A stretch of 64,000 nt of DNA from positions 124,001-188,000 of the forward strand of contig JAJDAF010000022.1 of NCBI GenBank assembly GCA_029261995.1. The letters are read 5' to 3'. Below are positions 1 through 10,430 of this stretch, piece by piece. Numbering within the stretch: position 1 is the stretch's first letter; each line of letters opens with the position of its first letter. A model generated the notes under the pieces. That model was not told where the DNA came from, searched no databases, and worked only from the letters and a program-made list of their open reading frames with translations. The stretch comes from Candidatus Zhuqueibacterota bacterium (GTDB taxonomy: Bacteria; Zhuqueibacterota; Zhuqueibacteria; Oceanimicrobiales; Oceanimicrobiaceae). The position numbers and the translations under genes were made by a program.

Positions 1-858
1 CTGCTGGCCTGCGGCGCCCCGATTCATGAAATTAATGCCGTTCGCAAACATATTTCCGAGGTCAAGGGCGGCCAGCTTGCACGGATTGCGCAACCGGCTA
101 CTCTGGTGACGCTCGTACTTTCTGATGTGGTCGGCGATCGGCTCGACGCTATCGCTTCCGGTCTGACCGTTGCTGATCCAACGAGCTTCGCCGATGTCGA
201 GAGAATTGTGATGAAGTATGATCTTGCGGGTGGATTGCCGGAGGCGATAGAAGATCATTTCCGGAAAGGCGTTAGGGGCGTCATTCCAGATACTCCGGCG
301 GATGGCGATCCGATTTTCACCAACACGCAAAATGTGATCATCGCCAGCAATTTTCAGGCGATCCAGGCTGCGGAGAAAAAAGCAGCGCAGCTTGGTTATC
401 GAACCCTGATCCTTTCATCCACCATTGAAGGCGAGACAAGAGATGTGGCCGGTGTGCATGCAGCCATTGCCGCGGAGATACAAAAATCCGGGCATCCCGT
501 TTCTCCGCCTGTTTGTGTGCTTTCCGGGGGTGAGACCACGGTCACATTGCGCGGCAACGGCAAGGGCGGCCGCAATCAGGAATTTGTGCTGGCCGCTGCT
601 CAGGATATCTCCGGTCTGCCGGCAACGGTGATTCTATGTGCCGGCACGGATGGCACAGATGGCCCCACGGACGCAGCCGGCGCCATTTGCGACGGAGAGA
701 CGATTGCTCGGGCCGAAAACCTTGGCTTGCGTGCGGAAGACCACCTGCGCAACAACGATGCCTACCCCTATTTTCAGGCCTTGGGCGATTTATTGATAAC
801 CGGGCCGACCCATACAAATGTCATGGATCTGAGACTAATTCTGGCAGGAAATGACTAG
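1..858 (+). CDS. Glycerate 2-kinase, MOFRL family (3' part)
   Basis: The gene enters from the left edge in frame and ends at TAG, giving 285 codons of a protein usually about 430-450 residues long, so the N-terminal third is missing. Visible family signatures are the C-G-A-P-I-H-E-I-N stretch followed by V-R-K-H and K-G-G-Q-L-A near the start, then the MOFRL C-terminal domain with G-K-G-G-R-N-Q-E-F, A-G-T-D-G-T-D-G-P-T-D and the closing T-G-P-T-x-T-N-V-M-D-L. The family phosphorylates glycerate to 2-phosphoglycerate. The stop codon abuts the ATG of pyruvate kinase with no spacer, so the two are very likely co-transcribed. 2-phosphoglycerate is the enolase substrate, and enolase lies two genes on, so the group feeds lower glycolysis. 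The call is firm; only the true start is unseen. Confidence 0.93.
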   Translation: MLACGAPIHEINAVRKHISEVKGGQLARIAQPATLVTLVLSDVVGDRLDAIASGLTVADPTSFADVERIVMKYDLAGGLPEAIEDHFRKGVRGVIPDTPADGDPIFTNTQNVIIASNFQAIQAAEKKAAQLGYRTLILSSTIEGETRDVAGVHAAIAAEIQKSGHPVSPPVCVLSGGETTVTLRGNGKGGRNQEFVLAAAQDISGLPATVILCAGTDGTDGPTDAAGAICDGETIARAENLGLRAEDHLRNNDAYPYFQALGDLLITGPTHTNVMDLRLILAGND

Positions 859-2271
859 ATGAGAAAAACAAAAATCATTTGCACGATCGGGCCCGCGAGC
901 GACTCCGAGGAAACGCTGGGCAAGCTGGTGGAAGCCGGCATGAATGTCGCGCGCTTGAATTTCTCGCATGGCAACCATGAGAGCCACGCCAGAACCATCA
1001 CTCGTATCCGCAAAGTCGCTGATGAGAAGAATGTGCCCATTGCGATTCTGCAGGATTTGTCTGGGCCGAAAATTCGTGTCGGGCAGATTGCGAATGAACC
1101 CATTTTGCTGGAGGACGGGCAGCGTCTCACTCTGACGGCAGAGCCGGGCGCCACCGGCCCCGACCGCGTCTCGATAGGCTATGAGAAACTGCCGCAGGAT
1201 GTAGAAGCCAGCGATAAACTTCTGCTTGCGGACGGCAGCATCACGCTGCAGATCGAAAGCGTATCTAGCCTTGACATCAACTGCATTGTGTTGGATGGCG
1301 GTGAATTGTCTTCGCGCAAAGGCATCACGGTCCCGGATCGCACGCTGTCAGTGACCGCGGTGACAAAGAAAGATCAAGACGATCTGGCGTTTGGCCTGGC
1401 GCAGGGCGTTGACTATGTCGCCATGTCCTTTGTCCGCAAGTGGCAGGATGTTGAGCAGATCAAAAAACTGATTGAGAGCGAGGGTTACTCGGTTCCAGTG
1501 ATCGCGAAAATCGAGAAGCATGAGGCGCTGCAGAACATCGACGAAATCATCAATGTCGCAGACGGAATCATGGTTGCCCGCGGAGACCTCGCTGTTGAGA
1601 CGCCGTTAGAGGGTGTACCCATCGCCCAGAAAACCATCATCTACAAGTGCAACTGCCAATGCAAGCCCGTCATCACCGCGACGCAGATGTTGAAATCCAT
1701 GGTCGATGAGCCGCGTCCCACGCGCGCAGAGGCCAACGACGTCGCCAACGCGGTTCTGGATGGCACGGATGCGGTCATGCTCTCTGAAGAAACCACCATC
1801 GGCAAGTTCCCGGTCGAGGTGGTCGAAACCATGGTCAGAATTCTAACTGTCACTGAATCAAGCGAAGCGGCGGCCGCTCAACGGGTGAGACACCAGTTCA
1901 AGAAATCTATTGGCATTGCAAGGGCGGTGAGCCACGCCGCATTTCAGATGGCGCTCGACCTCGATGCCACGGCGATTCTGACTCCAACCCGCTCGGGAAG
2001 CACTGCTCGCATGATCAGCTCTTTCAGGCCACAAAGAGATCTTGTCGCGCTCTGCCCGGAGGCTCAGGTCGCCCGGCAATTGAACCTGATTTGGGGAGTG
2101 CACCCCCTTGTTGGCGAAACCTTCCAGAATACCGAGGACATGGTCCAGCAGTCGAAAGACAAGGCACTGCAAGCAGGATTGGTTCAGACAGGGGATACGG
2201 TTGTCATCACCGCCGGTGTGCCGAAGGGCGAAACCGGTACAACCAACGTGATCAAGGCCATCGTCTTGTGA
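859..2271 (+). CDS. pyk: Pyruvate kinase
   Basis: Cytoplasmic enzyme converting phosphoenolpyruvate and ADP to pyruvate and ATP. The 470-residue length is normal for the bacterial enzyme. The N-terminus T-K-I-I-C-T-I-G-P-A-S and the following L-N-F-S-H-G are typical. The active-site signature V-I-A-K-I-E-K-H-E-A contains the catalytic lysine, followed by M-V-A-R-G-D-L and the T-A-T-Q-M-L motif. The C-terminal allosteric domain is complete. The ATG follows the TAG of the glycerate kinase gene directly. Enolase follows after about 220 bp, so the local cluster covers the last two glycolytic steps. Confidence 0.98.
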   Translation: MRKTKIICTIGPASDSEETLGKLVEAGMNVARLNFSHGNHESHARTITRIRKVADEKNVPIAILQDLSGPKIRVGQIANEPILLEDGQRLTLTAEPGATGPDRVSIGYEKLPQDVEASDKLLLADGSITLQIESVSSLDINCIVLDGGELSSRKGITVPDRTLSVTAVTKKDQDDLAFGLAQGVDYVAMSFVRKWQDVEQIKKLIESEGYSVPVIAKIEKHEALQNIDEIINVADGIMVARGDLAVETPLEGVPIAQKTIIYKCNCQCKPVITATQMLKSMVDEPRPTRAEANDVANAVLDGTDAVMLSEETTIGKFPVEVVETMVRILTVTESSEAAAAQRVRHQFKKSIGIARAVSHAAFQMALDLDATAILTPTRSGSTARMISSFRPQRDLVALCPEAQVARQLNLIWGVHPLVGETFQNTEDMVQQSKDKALQAGLVQTGDTVVITAGVPKGETGTTNVIKAIVL

Positions 2272-2357
2272 GTCATACAAGTAAATCGATGTTCATCGGC
2301 TCATCGCGTCACTGTTTGGGGTGGTACTTCCGTTGCTTGTGCCCAATCGCGAGTTGA

Positions 2358-3776
<1,419 letters not shown>

Positions 3777-3983
3777 TAGATATTCCGCTGTCGCAGGGGC
3801 CGCGTGTCCAAAGACATGTCCGGCATGCTGCTCTCTGCAGCAAGGATTGATTGCTGATCCAGGCAGAATTCTCTTGCTTTCACCGGATGCTATTGATATT
3901 TTCTGGCACAATCAGACATCCTCTCTCGTTAGTTCTAGTTGAACCCGTCTCATTTTACAAATCACTGTTGAGTTTCCATTACC

Positions 3984-5210
3984 ATGAATAACGGTAGCAA
4001 TTCATTGGAGCAAAAGCACCGGCCACTCATCATGATTGTCGATGATGATGAACTGGTGACGACCACGCTGGCTTCCTACCTGGGCCTCGAAACGGATTTT
4101 GATGTGGTGGCCTACCAGTCTCCCGCCGACGCGTTGGGGTACCTGGAGAACAAGCCGGTCGATCTGCTTATCACTGATTTTCTGATGCCGGATATGGACG
4201 GCCTCGAGTTTCTGTCCGAGGTGCAAAAACTCTACCCGAATCTTACATCTATCCTCCTTACCGGGTACGCGGATAAAGAAAACGCCATCAAAGCCATTAA
4301 CGAGGTTTCTCTCTTTCAGTATGTAGAGAAACCGTGGGACAATGATCACCTGATGATGGTTATTCGAAACGCACTGAACAGCAAAGAGTTGAGAGAAGGG
4401 CTCGCCAGCAAGGTACGTGAGTTGGACGCTGTGCTGTTAGAGCGCAGCAGGTTGTTTGAGGCAAATGAGGCGATGCGCGATGAGTTGAATCTTGCCCGCA
4501 GCGTTCAACAGAGCATGCTGCCGCAAACTTTTCCGAACTCGTGCCCAGTCTCGGTTGCCACCCGTTATCAGCCAGCTCTGGAGGTCGGCGGAGACTTCTA
4601 CGATGTGGTGTCACTGTCGGAACACAAGCTGGGGGTGTTTGTGGCGGATGTGACCGGACACGGCATTCAGGCTGCTTTGATTACCGTGCTGCTCAAGTCT
4701 GCCTTCCTGGAACTGAAAGGGCAGGAGGAAAGTCCAGGCGCCATTCTCGCTCGTTTGAATACGCTTTTGTATCAGATCCTGCCGAAAACTTTGTATGTCG
4801 CCGGGCTTATCATGATTATGGATACGCGCACCGGTGAATGCCGCCTTGTCAACGCCGGTATTCCGCATCCATTTGTGCTCAGGGCCGGCAAGCAAACCGC
4901 CGAACGGATTCCCGCGAATGGCCTTCTTCTTGGCGTTGCCGCAGCCGGAGTCTATAAGGCCGGCAAAGAAATAGAATTCCGGATGGAGCCGGGTGATACG
5001 CTTTTGCTCTACACCGACGGGTTGAGCGAGGTGCATAATGAAGCGGATGAGCTATTCGAAGATTGTCTGTTGAAGACACTTTCCGGGATCCCGCCGCGTC
5101 CCGTGACAGCGGCTCTCGATACCATCATTGCCGCAGCAGAAAATTTTGCCAGGAAAAACCACGCCTGGGATGATGTGACTGCCGTGGGCATAGGTTTTTG
5201 CCACAACTAG
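3984..5210 (+). CDS. Response regulator with SpoIIE/RsbU-type PP2C phosphatase domain
   Basis: A cytoplasmic signalling protein of 408 residues. Residues about 15-130 form a receiver domain: acidic pocket V-D-D-D-E, phosphoacceptor Asp in L-I-T-D-F-L-M-P-D-M-D-G, switch Thr in L-L-T-G-Y, and Lys in V-E-K-P-W-D. A charged, probably coiled-coil linker spans about 135-185. The SpoIIE/PP2C domain follows, with S-V-Q-Q-S-M-L-P at its beginning, V-G-G-D-F-Y-D and V-A-D-V-T-G-H-G metal-binding motifs, and a late L-Y-T-D-G-L-S-E. Such proteins usually dephosphorylate an anti-sigma-factor antagonist in a partner-switching pathway when the receiver is phosphorylated. No antagonist or anti-sigma gene is adjacent, so the output is unknown. 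Confidence 0.93.
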   Translation: MNNGSNSLEQKHRPLIMIVDDDELVTTTLASYLGLETDFDVVAYQSPADALGYLENKPVDLLITDFLMPDMDGLEFLSEVQKLYPNLTSILLTGYADKENAIKAINEVSLFQYVEKPWDNDHLMMVIRNALNSKELREGLASKVRELDAVLLERSRLFEANEAMRDELNLARSVQQSMLPQTFPNSCPVSVATRYQPALEVGGDFYDVVSLSEHKLGVFVADVTGHGIQAALITVLLKSAFLELKGQEESPGAILARLNTLLYQILPKTLYVAGLIMIMDTRTGECRLVNAGIPHPFVLRAGKQTAERIPANGLLLGVAAAGVYKAGKEIEFRMEPGDTLLLYTDGLSEVHNEADELFEDCLLKTLSGIPPRPVTAALDTIIAAAENFARKNHAWDDVTAVGIGFCHN

Positions 5211-5299
5211 TCTTTCCGCAGTGCCAACTTCTGAACGCACACCTGAAAAATGGAATTAGGAATCGTTCCTAGCGTCACGGTTTCTAATTTCCCGAACAA

Positions 5300-5364
5300 A
5301 ACTCTGACAGGGTTTCGACCTTTTTGTATGCCTGAAACGGTTAACATCAAACCCTGTCAGAGTT
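5300..5364. repeat. Perfect 16-bp inverted repeat with 33-bp spacer
   Basis: AACTCTGACAGGGTTT at 5300-5315 is repeated exactly in inverse orientation at 5349-5364. The spacer is 33 bp. The arms themselves are made of CTGACAG-like sequence, as in dispersed palindromic repeats of many bacterial genomes. It could be a REP-like dispersed element or a bidirectional transcription barrier between converging genes. No second copy was seen in the window. Confidence 0.7.
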
Positions 5365-5513
5365 CGCTTATTTGGAAATCATCACACTAGCGTGGCAAAT
5401 CCGCCATGAAGAATACAAAATGGAAATTACAAAAGGCGACACACACCAAAAAGTAGAGCGTGGAGAGTAGAGAGTTATCTTGGGCGTGAAGTTTTTTCCG
5501 GAAGGCATTCAAA

Positions 5514-5545
5514 TTGAAAAGGCCATCAAGAACTGGCCTTTTCAA
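5514..5545. terminator. Bidirectional terminator-like hairpin
   Basis: TTGAAAAGGCCA (5514-5525) pairs perfectly with TGGCCTTTTCAA (5534-5545) across an 8-base loop. A/T-rich outer stem ends give A-tract and T-tract flanks on both strands, so it could terminate the minus-strand sixA transcript as well as the plus-strand regulator transcript. Confidence 0.55.
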
Positions 5546-5901
5546 GGCTAAAAAGGAAGGGTAGGGTGAACGAGACTTGTGTTTGTACGTTGTAGCGAAA
5601 AAAATGACGCCGGCAAATCCTGTCGCCGTGCAAGCTATAACCGAAGTTCTTCAGTTACCAGGAGAATACCGGCGTGCTCTTCCCGTGGCGCAACATACCA
5701 AATTTTCTGCACCCGCCAAATGTCAAAAGTTTAAACTGTTGAATTTCTGGGTTAAGCCGTCATCATTTTGGTGTGAAGTGCGCCAACGACGTGAGATGTG
5801 CTTTGAGGTTTCAGGGATACCCGGCCCCGGCGTGGGCATTTTGTTTTTCGCTCCGAGTCGTCACAATCAAGAAGTGCGCTCTCGCTTGAATCAGCTTGAG
5901 G

Positions 5902-6396
5902 TCAATTAACGTTTTCCGGTGATTCAAAGAAACGGCATTTCCCCTTCTGCAAACCAACGTGTTGCCAGGAATTGGTGTCAAACTCCACGCAGTAAATCCC
6001 GCAGGTTGGCAGATTTTCAACCTGTCTATCGCCCAGCTTATTGATCAGTGCGGTGAAACCGGGATTATGCCCCAACAGCATGGCCGAGGGCAGCCGACCG
6101 TCAAGCCGCTGAATAAGCTCCAGCAGATAGCCAGACCCGGCCAGGTACATTGAATCGTCGAAAGTGATTTGCTCAACTAGATAGTCGATCTCAGTTGCGA
6201 GGAGTTTCGCGGTTTCCACGGCACGCCTTGCAGAGCTTGCCAAGATTGCGGCAGGATTCATTTTCATCCCGGCCAACAGCCTTCCGATGGCGGCAGCATC
6301 ACGCTTCCCACGTTGGTTCAGGGAACGATCAAAGTCCGACCCGCCATCATGGTTCATGCTCGCGCTGGCATGTCGCACGAGGAATAATCGTCTCAT
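5902..6396 (-). CDS. sixA: SixA-type histidine phosphatase
   Basis: A 164-residue histidine-phosphatase-superfamily protein beginning M-R-R-L-F-L-V-R-H-A-S-A, where R-H is the catalytic phosphohistidine motif. A later conserved His is seen in L-L-G-H-N-P-G-F. Short members like this resemble E. coli SixA, which dephosphorylates phosphohistidine on HPt domains or PTS proteins. The ATG at 6396 is preferred over a TTG one codon upstream because the A of the preceding gene's TGA stop is the A of this ATG, a one-base overlap typical of coupled translation. It therefore forms a two-gene operon with the DUF2333 gene. The true substrate cannot be read from the sequence. Confidence 0.88.
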   Translation of the reverse strand: MRRLFLVRHASASMNHDGGSDFDRSLNQRGKRDAAAIGRLLAGMKMNPAAILASSARRAVETAKLLATEIDYLVEQITFDDSMYLAGSGYLLELIQRLDGRLPSAMLLGHNPGFTALINKLGDRQVENLPTCGIYCVEFDTNSWQHVGLQKGKCRFFESPENVN

Positions 6397-7403
6397 CAAC
6401 CCTGGCTCAGGAGATTACGCAGGTCGATGACGCCTGCGTTGGCCCGGGCCATGTAAGACGACATCACCAACGAGTAGTTTGCAAAAAAACCGAAGTCGGA
6501 GCCATTCAGCACAACGGGACTCCAGACGGTCCGCTGTGACGCCTCCAGTTCGCGGATGATCTGCTGCAGGCTTCTGGTGGCATTCTTCTTTTGCAGCACC
6601 TGTCTGAAGTCCACTTCAATGCCGCGCAGCAGATTGATCAGCGCCCAGCAGGTGCCGCGTGCTTCATAGAAGACATCGTCGATTTCCAACCACGGCGTTT
6701 TTACGTCCATCTCGCTCGACTGGTAGGTCGATTGCTGTGCATCCGGTTCACCGGCCAGGTCGGTGTTGATGCGTTCCTGTCCGACACTCGCGCTCAGCCG
6801 CTGCGACAGACTGCCCAGCCGGATGGCGACAATCTTTAGCCAGTCCCGCAGGTTGTCAGCCCTCGAAAAAAATTGTGTCTGTGTATCCATGGGGTCTGAC
6901 AGAGCGTCGCGGTAGCGCTCCAGAGCGTATATGCCTTGACGATATTCTCCCTCTGCCCTCGGAAACAGCCAGGACTCGCTGTTTACATTGAAATAGGGCT
7001 CTGCCTTGGCCAGGTCAGGATTCTCCTGCGATTGCGTTTGCGCTCGACTGATATCGTTGCGCAGCGCTTTCGAAAAATCACGTACCTGCACGAGCACGCC
7101 AAACTCCCAACTCGGCATGTTGTCCATAAACAGGCTTGGTGGGCAGACGTCGTTCGACAGGTAGCCGCCTGGCTTGTCGAGCAGGGTTCGTGCGGTTTCC
7201 ATGAGTGCGCTGGTTGTGGCAAAGCCCGTCACCGAGCGCTCCTTTTGGGTTTCAGCATTGCTATCGGTCAACGCGATAATATCAATCAGGTCGGGCTGGA
7301 AGCTCCAATAGATATTGAGCGTCATCATCAGCACCAAGAGAAGGACAACAAATGCGGTCGTCCCCCATCTGATGCCTCTACGTTCATCTGTCGTTGTCGT
7401 CAA
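6396..7403 (-). CDS. DUF2333 family inner-membrane protein
   Basis: I recognise the family from the segment T-L-L-D-K-P-G-G-Y-L-S-N-D followed by P-P-S-L-F-M-D-N-M-P-S-W-E-F-G-V, characteristic of DUF2333. A single membrane segment sits near the N-terminus (about residues 13-38, rich in V, L and M) and the remainder is probably periplasmic. The frame is open to 7478, but the codons there lack a ribosome-binding site. A TTG at 7403 with GGAG six bases upstream is the best start and gives 335 residues. It overlaps sixA by one base. The biochemical role of DUF2333 is unknown to me. The family is mostly described from proteobacteria. Confidence 0.8.
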   Translation of the reverse strand: MTTTTDERRGIRWGTTAFVVLLLVLMMTLNIYWSFQPDLIDIIALTDSNAETQKERSVTGFATTSALMETARTLLDKPGGYLSNDVCPPSLFMDNMPSWEFGVLVQVRDFSKALRNDISRAQTQSQENPDLAKAEPYFNVNSESWLFPRAEGEYRQGIYALERYRDALSDPMDTQTQFFSRADNLRDWLKIVAIRLGSLSQRLSASVGQERINTDLAGEPDAQQSTYQSSEMDVKTPWLEIDDVFYEARGTCWALINLLRGIEVDFRQVLQKKNATRSLQQIIRELEASQRTVWSPVVLNGSDFGFFANYSLVMSSYMARANAGVIDLRNLLSQG

Positions 7404-7648
7404 TGTTTTCTCCACACTGGTTTGATTGAATAGTGTTTGCTTATCCGTAAAGATGGGACAAAGCGGCCACAAAGTCAAGAGTCAAACTGTCGGCGGACCG
7501 CCTACCGGTCTACGCAGTTCCGGACGGCACGTTTCGGAAAATGTGATACTCTTTGTGATGACAGCGGCGACTCGAAATGGCACGCGGAGGGAGTGTCGCA
7601 GGAAGGAGTTCGTGAACCGTCCCAGGCCGCAGGTGGAGTCGAACCTGA

Positions 7649-7674
7649 CAGGCCCGCCTGCTGGAACGGGCCTG
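7649..7674. repeat. GC-rich hairpin downstream of OM barrel gene
   Basis: CAGGCCCG (7649-7656) and CGGGCCTG (7667-7674) are exact inverse complements with a 10-base loop. It lies 29 bp past the stop of the minus-strand barrel gene and could help end its transcript, although there is no T-tract after it. Confidence 0.45.
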
Positions 7675-7702
7675 CACAAGTTCCACATCTTCTCGACTCA
7701 GG

Positions 7703-8302
7703 CTATTGCAGTGTGAGCGTAACCATGAATCCAGTGGCGTCGCCATCCAGCTTTTCAGGTAGGTCCTGAAAAACATCTGTATCGCCTACACGCCGATGCT
7801 CTGACTCATATTGGATGCCTTTGAAATTGAGTTCGGCGCCAATTCCGACATGTTTGGAGAAGAAGAAATCCGCACCGAGCGCAACATTTACGCCGCCTCC
7901 AACCGTGGTGTTTTGTGCGTTTTGTCGCTTCAAGCCGTAGCCACCCAGTCCGATTTTGCCGTACGGCTGTAGCTTGGAAGTTGGTCTGAATTTGTACTGC
8001 AGGTTTAACTCAAGCCCGCCAAACTCGGAAATAGTGCTACTGCTGCTGAGATGAGGATGCTCGACGCCGAGTGCAGTCAACCAGAGTGTGACATTATCGC
8101 TGAAACCGTATCCCAGGTGTAGTGCTCCTGCCTCCCCTTGATCGAGATCCAGCTCAGAAGTTGCTTCGAAATTTCCAACGCCAATAGCGGCTTTAAACCC
8201 TTTGTGGGAAAACGGCGTTGACGGCGCCTTGTCCTGTGCAGACGTGGCTGAAATCATGGCTGCCAGCAAAAGTGCGGTAATACCGAATGTTCTGTGAATC
8301 AT
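7703..8302 (-). CDS. Small outer-membrane beta-barrel protein
   Basis: A 199-residue secreted protein. The start at 8302 is chosen because AGGAGG stands seven bases upstream and the product then begins with a clean signal peptide (I-H-R-T-F-G-I-T-A-L-L-L-A-A-M-I-S-A-T-S-A, probable cleavage after A-T-S-A). The mature part alternates polar and hydrophobic residues with repeated G-x-G and aromatic-ended strands: G-V-G-N-F-E-A-T, L-H-L-G-Y-G-F, and L-Q-Y-K-F-R-P-T-S-K-L-Q-P-Y-G-K-I-G-L-G. This is the pattern of eight-stranded OmpA/OmpW-like or opacity-type barrels. It ends V-T-L-T-L-Q rather than with the usual terminal Phe. Function unknown. Confidence 0.78.
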   Translation of the reverse strand: MIHRTFGITALLLAAMISATSAQDKAPSTPFSHKGFKAAIGVGNFEATSELDLDQGEAGALHLGYGFSDNVTLWLTALGVEHPHLSSSSTISEFGGLELNLQYKFRPTSKLQPYGKIGLGGYGLKRQNAQNTTVGGGVNVALGADFFFSKHVGIGAELNFKGIQYESEHRRVGDTDVFQDLPEKLDGDATGFMVTLTLQ

Positions 8303-8557
8303 TGAAAACCTCCTGGTCATGCGTTCGTAATGTCTTGAATTCTGACTATCCAATTGCTGTGCCACAAAATGGCAAGCGATCTAATTTGTTGTATTTCATA
8401 GAGTTAATGAGAGTTGAGCTTAAGATTCTGGGTGTGAAAAATCACCACAGTGTGGAGCGCCACGACGGTTCGCCCGAACCGACAGAGCGCTTTGTACTGG
8501 AAAAAGATGAATTAACTTCCTAGATTGCTTGCCGAAGTAATCGCAACCGGAGCGAGT

Positions 8558-10204
8558 ATGGAACCTAACAGTAATTCAAAATGGAGTTTTATGGTTTGTA
8601 GCCTGGTCATCACCTCGACTTTGCTGGCGTTTTCCTGTAAGGCGCCGCAACCCCGCTCGGCCGAACGTGGCGTACCCGCGATTCGAGTCGGCATTGTTGA
8701 AGAACGAGAGAGCGTTGAGTTTAAAATCGATAGCAGGTTCACGTTCAGGAATCACGCCGGTGGCGCGATTTCGCGAAACGCACCCGCTGGCCACTGGCGC
8801 ATTGAGGTATTCAAGGCCAGGCCTGCTGATTTCCAGTACCGTCTCGCGGTGGGCACCACAAAAGACCGCTACGAAGCCGAGGAAATCGCAGACTTCATGT
8901 CGCGCAAGGGACTCTCAGTCGAGACCAGGAGGTATCGCATCGGCGGACGGTTTGCGCTTCGCTACCTCCACAAGATTGTGTATCAGGTCGTTTTGCGCAA
9001 AGCCTTCAGAAGTGAGGTTGCCGCGCGTGCATTCAGAACTTCCATCCTGGATCAGACGAATTCGGAGATTGTCAGATGGCCAAAAGGCAAAGCGCGAGGC
9101 ACGCTGCGTTTCAGCAATCTCGATACCGGAGATAGCTTCGACGCGCGCGAGACTGTAAGATTGGATGTGCCGCGAGTCGAGGTCGCAGACGTCGATGTTG
9201 GCAGCGGTTTTCATTGGGAGCGTAGCGAGCGCCGCACGTATTCGGGCACACTCGAATTTGTCCTGGACGCCACAGGCCACATCACCGTCGTCAACGAACT
9301 TTCCCTGGAGAATTACATTCGTGGGGTTGTGCCGTCAGAGATGCCAGCCAGTTTTCCATTCGAGGCGTTGAAAGCGCAGGCCGTTACCGCGCGCGTCGAA
9401 GCGCTGGCCAAAATCGGCTTACGCCACCCGGTACAGGCCTTCGATCTCTGTGACGACGTGCATTGTCAGGCGTTTAGCGGCACGACAAAACACAGTGGTG
9501 TCACCGACCGAGCCGTCTCAGAGACACGCGGTCTGCTGATGGTCCACAAGAACAAGCTGACCGAAGCGTTTTATGCCGGCGTGTGTGGCGGCCATACGGA
9601 AAACAATGACAATGTCTGGATTATGAACGCAAAGCCGTTCTTGCGTGGCGTCCCGGACCGCAAGCGCCGGCGGTCCGGAGACAATCTCAAGAATGAGAGG
9701 AATCTCAAGCGCTGGCTTGATAGAAAACCGGCTGCTTTTTGCAATACCACAGGTGGCAAAATCCCTGCATCGGTAAACTACAGCAAGAAGTACTTCAGGT
9801 GGCGAGTTGAATACACGCGCTCTCAACTCGAGAGGATCATTCGCCGCAAGACCGGGGAGGCGTTTGGCAACCTGAAAGATCTGCGTCCCGTAGAGCGTGG
9901 GGTGTCAGGTAGGTTGATTCAGCTGGAAATTGTTGGAACAAAGCGCCGGTTTACTATTGGTAAGGAATTGGCGATTCGCCAGGCTTTGTCGGACAAGACG
10001 TTGTTCAGCGCGAGTTTCTATGTTGAGAAGAAAGGCCAGTCGTCAGGGCTGCCCGCAAAGTTCGTCTTGCATGGCGGAGGCTGGGGCCACGGCGTTGGCA
10101 TGTGTCAAGTCGGCGCGGCCGTCATGGCGCACCGTGGCCACAAGTTTGACCAAATCTTAACACACTACTATCAAGGCGTTTTTCTTGACAAACTTTATAG
10201 ATAA
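8558..10204 (+). CDS. SpoIID/LytB domain lipoprotein with SPOR-like segment
   Basis: A 548-residue envelope protein. ATG at 8558 has GGAG seven bases upstream; a TTG at 8525 would add 11 residues but has no such site. The N-terminus is a hydrophobic export signal ending L-L-A-F-S-C, a slightly atypical lipobox. Residues about 85-170 contain two SPOR-like repeats (Y-R-L-A-V-G-T-T-K-D with A-E-E-I-A-D-F, then Y-Q-V-V-L-R-K-A). The SpoIID domain follows: N-Y-I-R-G-V-V-P-S-E-M-P, F-E-A-L-K-A-Q-A-V-T-A-R, and the late H-G-G-G-W-G-H-G-V-G-M-C-Q. SpoIID of sporulators is a lytic transglycosylase cutting denuded glycan; SPOR repeats bind such glycan. Nothing here suggests sporulation, so septal or growth-related wall turnover is inferred. 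Confidence 0.88.
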   Translation: MEPNSNSKWSFMVCSLVITSTLLAFSCKAPQPRSAERGVPAIRVGIVEERESVEFKIDSRFTFRNHAGGAISRNAPAGHWRIEVFKARPADFQYRLAVGTTKDRYEAEEIADFMSRKGLSVETRRYRIGGRFALRYLHKIVYQVVLRKAFRSEVAARAFRTSILDQTNSEIVRWPKGKARGTLRFSNLDTGDSFDARETVRLDVPRVEVADVDVGSGFHWERSERRTYSGTLEFVLDATGHITVVNELSLENYIRGVVPSEMPASFPFEALKAQAVTARVEALAKIGLRHPVQAFDLCDDVHCQAFSGTTKHSGVTDRAVSETRGLLMVHKNKLTEAFYAGVCGGHTENNDNVWIMNAKPFLRGVPDRKRRRSGDNLKNERNLKRWLDRKPAAFCNTTGGKIPASVNYSKKYFRWRVEYTRSQLERIIRRKTGEAFGNLKDLRPVERGVSGRLIQLEIVGTKRRFTIGKELAIRQALSDKTLFSASFYVEKKGQSSGLPAKFVLHGGGWGHGVGMCQVGAAVMAHRGHKFDQILTHYYQGVFLDKLYR

Positions 10205-10342
10205 TATTCATTCAGAATTTGCTCAGCCGACACGATAATCAATAGGAATAGGGAGTTCAGCAAACGGATGTATTGGCGGTATAATTTCAACAAAACCTGT
10301 GTACTACCGGCTTGTACCGGGGCCAATTCACCAATATTTAGC

Positions 10343-10371
10343 TTGACTGTCTAGCTTAATTTGAGTATTCT
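10343..10371 (+). promoter_or_regulatory. Sigma70-like promoter for the DUF151 gene
   Basis: TTGACT (10343-10348), a 17-base spacer and TATTCT (10366-10371) lie 60 bp before the ATG at 10431. Both hexamers are one or two bases from consensus and the region is AT-rich. Confidence 0.6.
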
Positions 10372-10430
10372 TATATGTTATTTGACCGTGAAATTGGACT
10401 TTGCGGTCGCAACCGGGTTGGAGAATCATA

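Larger units (their letters stand above)
5211..5901. other. 690-bp intergenic stretch without a convincing gene
   Basis: This lies between the PP2C-type regulator and the end of sixA, which converge on it. It holds a long-spaced perfect inverted repeat (5300-5364) and a compact hairpin (5514-5545), described separately. A TTG-initiated frame at 5577-5909 could encode 110 residues, but it has no ribosome-binding site, no recognisable domain and runs into the sixA 3' end, so it is not called. A 5.2-5.6 kb part is purine-rich and low in complexity. Confidence 0.6.

Noticed and set aside
5577-5909. 110-codon open frame between the PP2C-type regulator and sixA
   Set aside because: TTG start without ribosome site, no recognisable domain, and overlap with the sixA 3' end.
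6195-6539. Plus-strand frames opposite sixA and the DUF2333 gene
   Set aside because: Shadows of the well-supported minus-strand genes; no motifs.
7560-7680. Region containing GGTTCGACTCC on the minus strand, resembling a tRNA or tmRNA T-arm
   Set aside because: The T-stem does not pair with a seven-base loop, and no acceptor stem, CCA or tmRNA tag is found. SRP RNA core is also absent.
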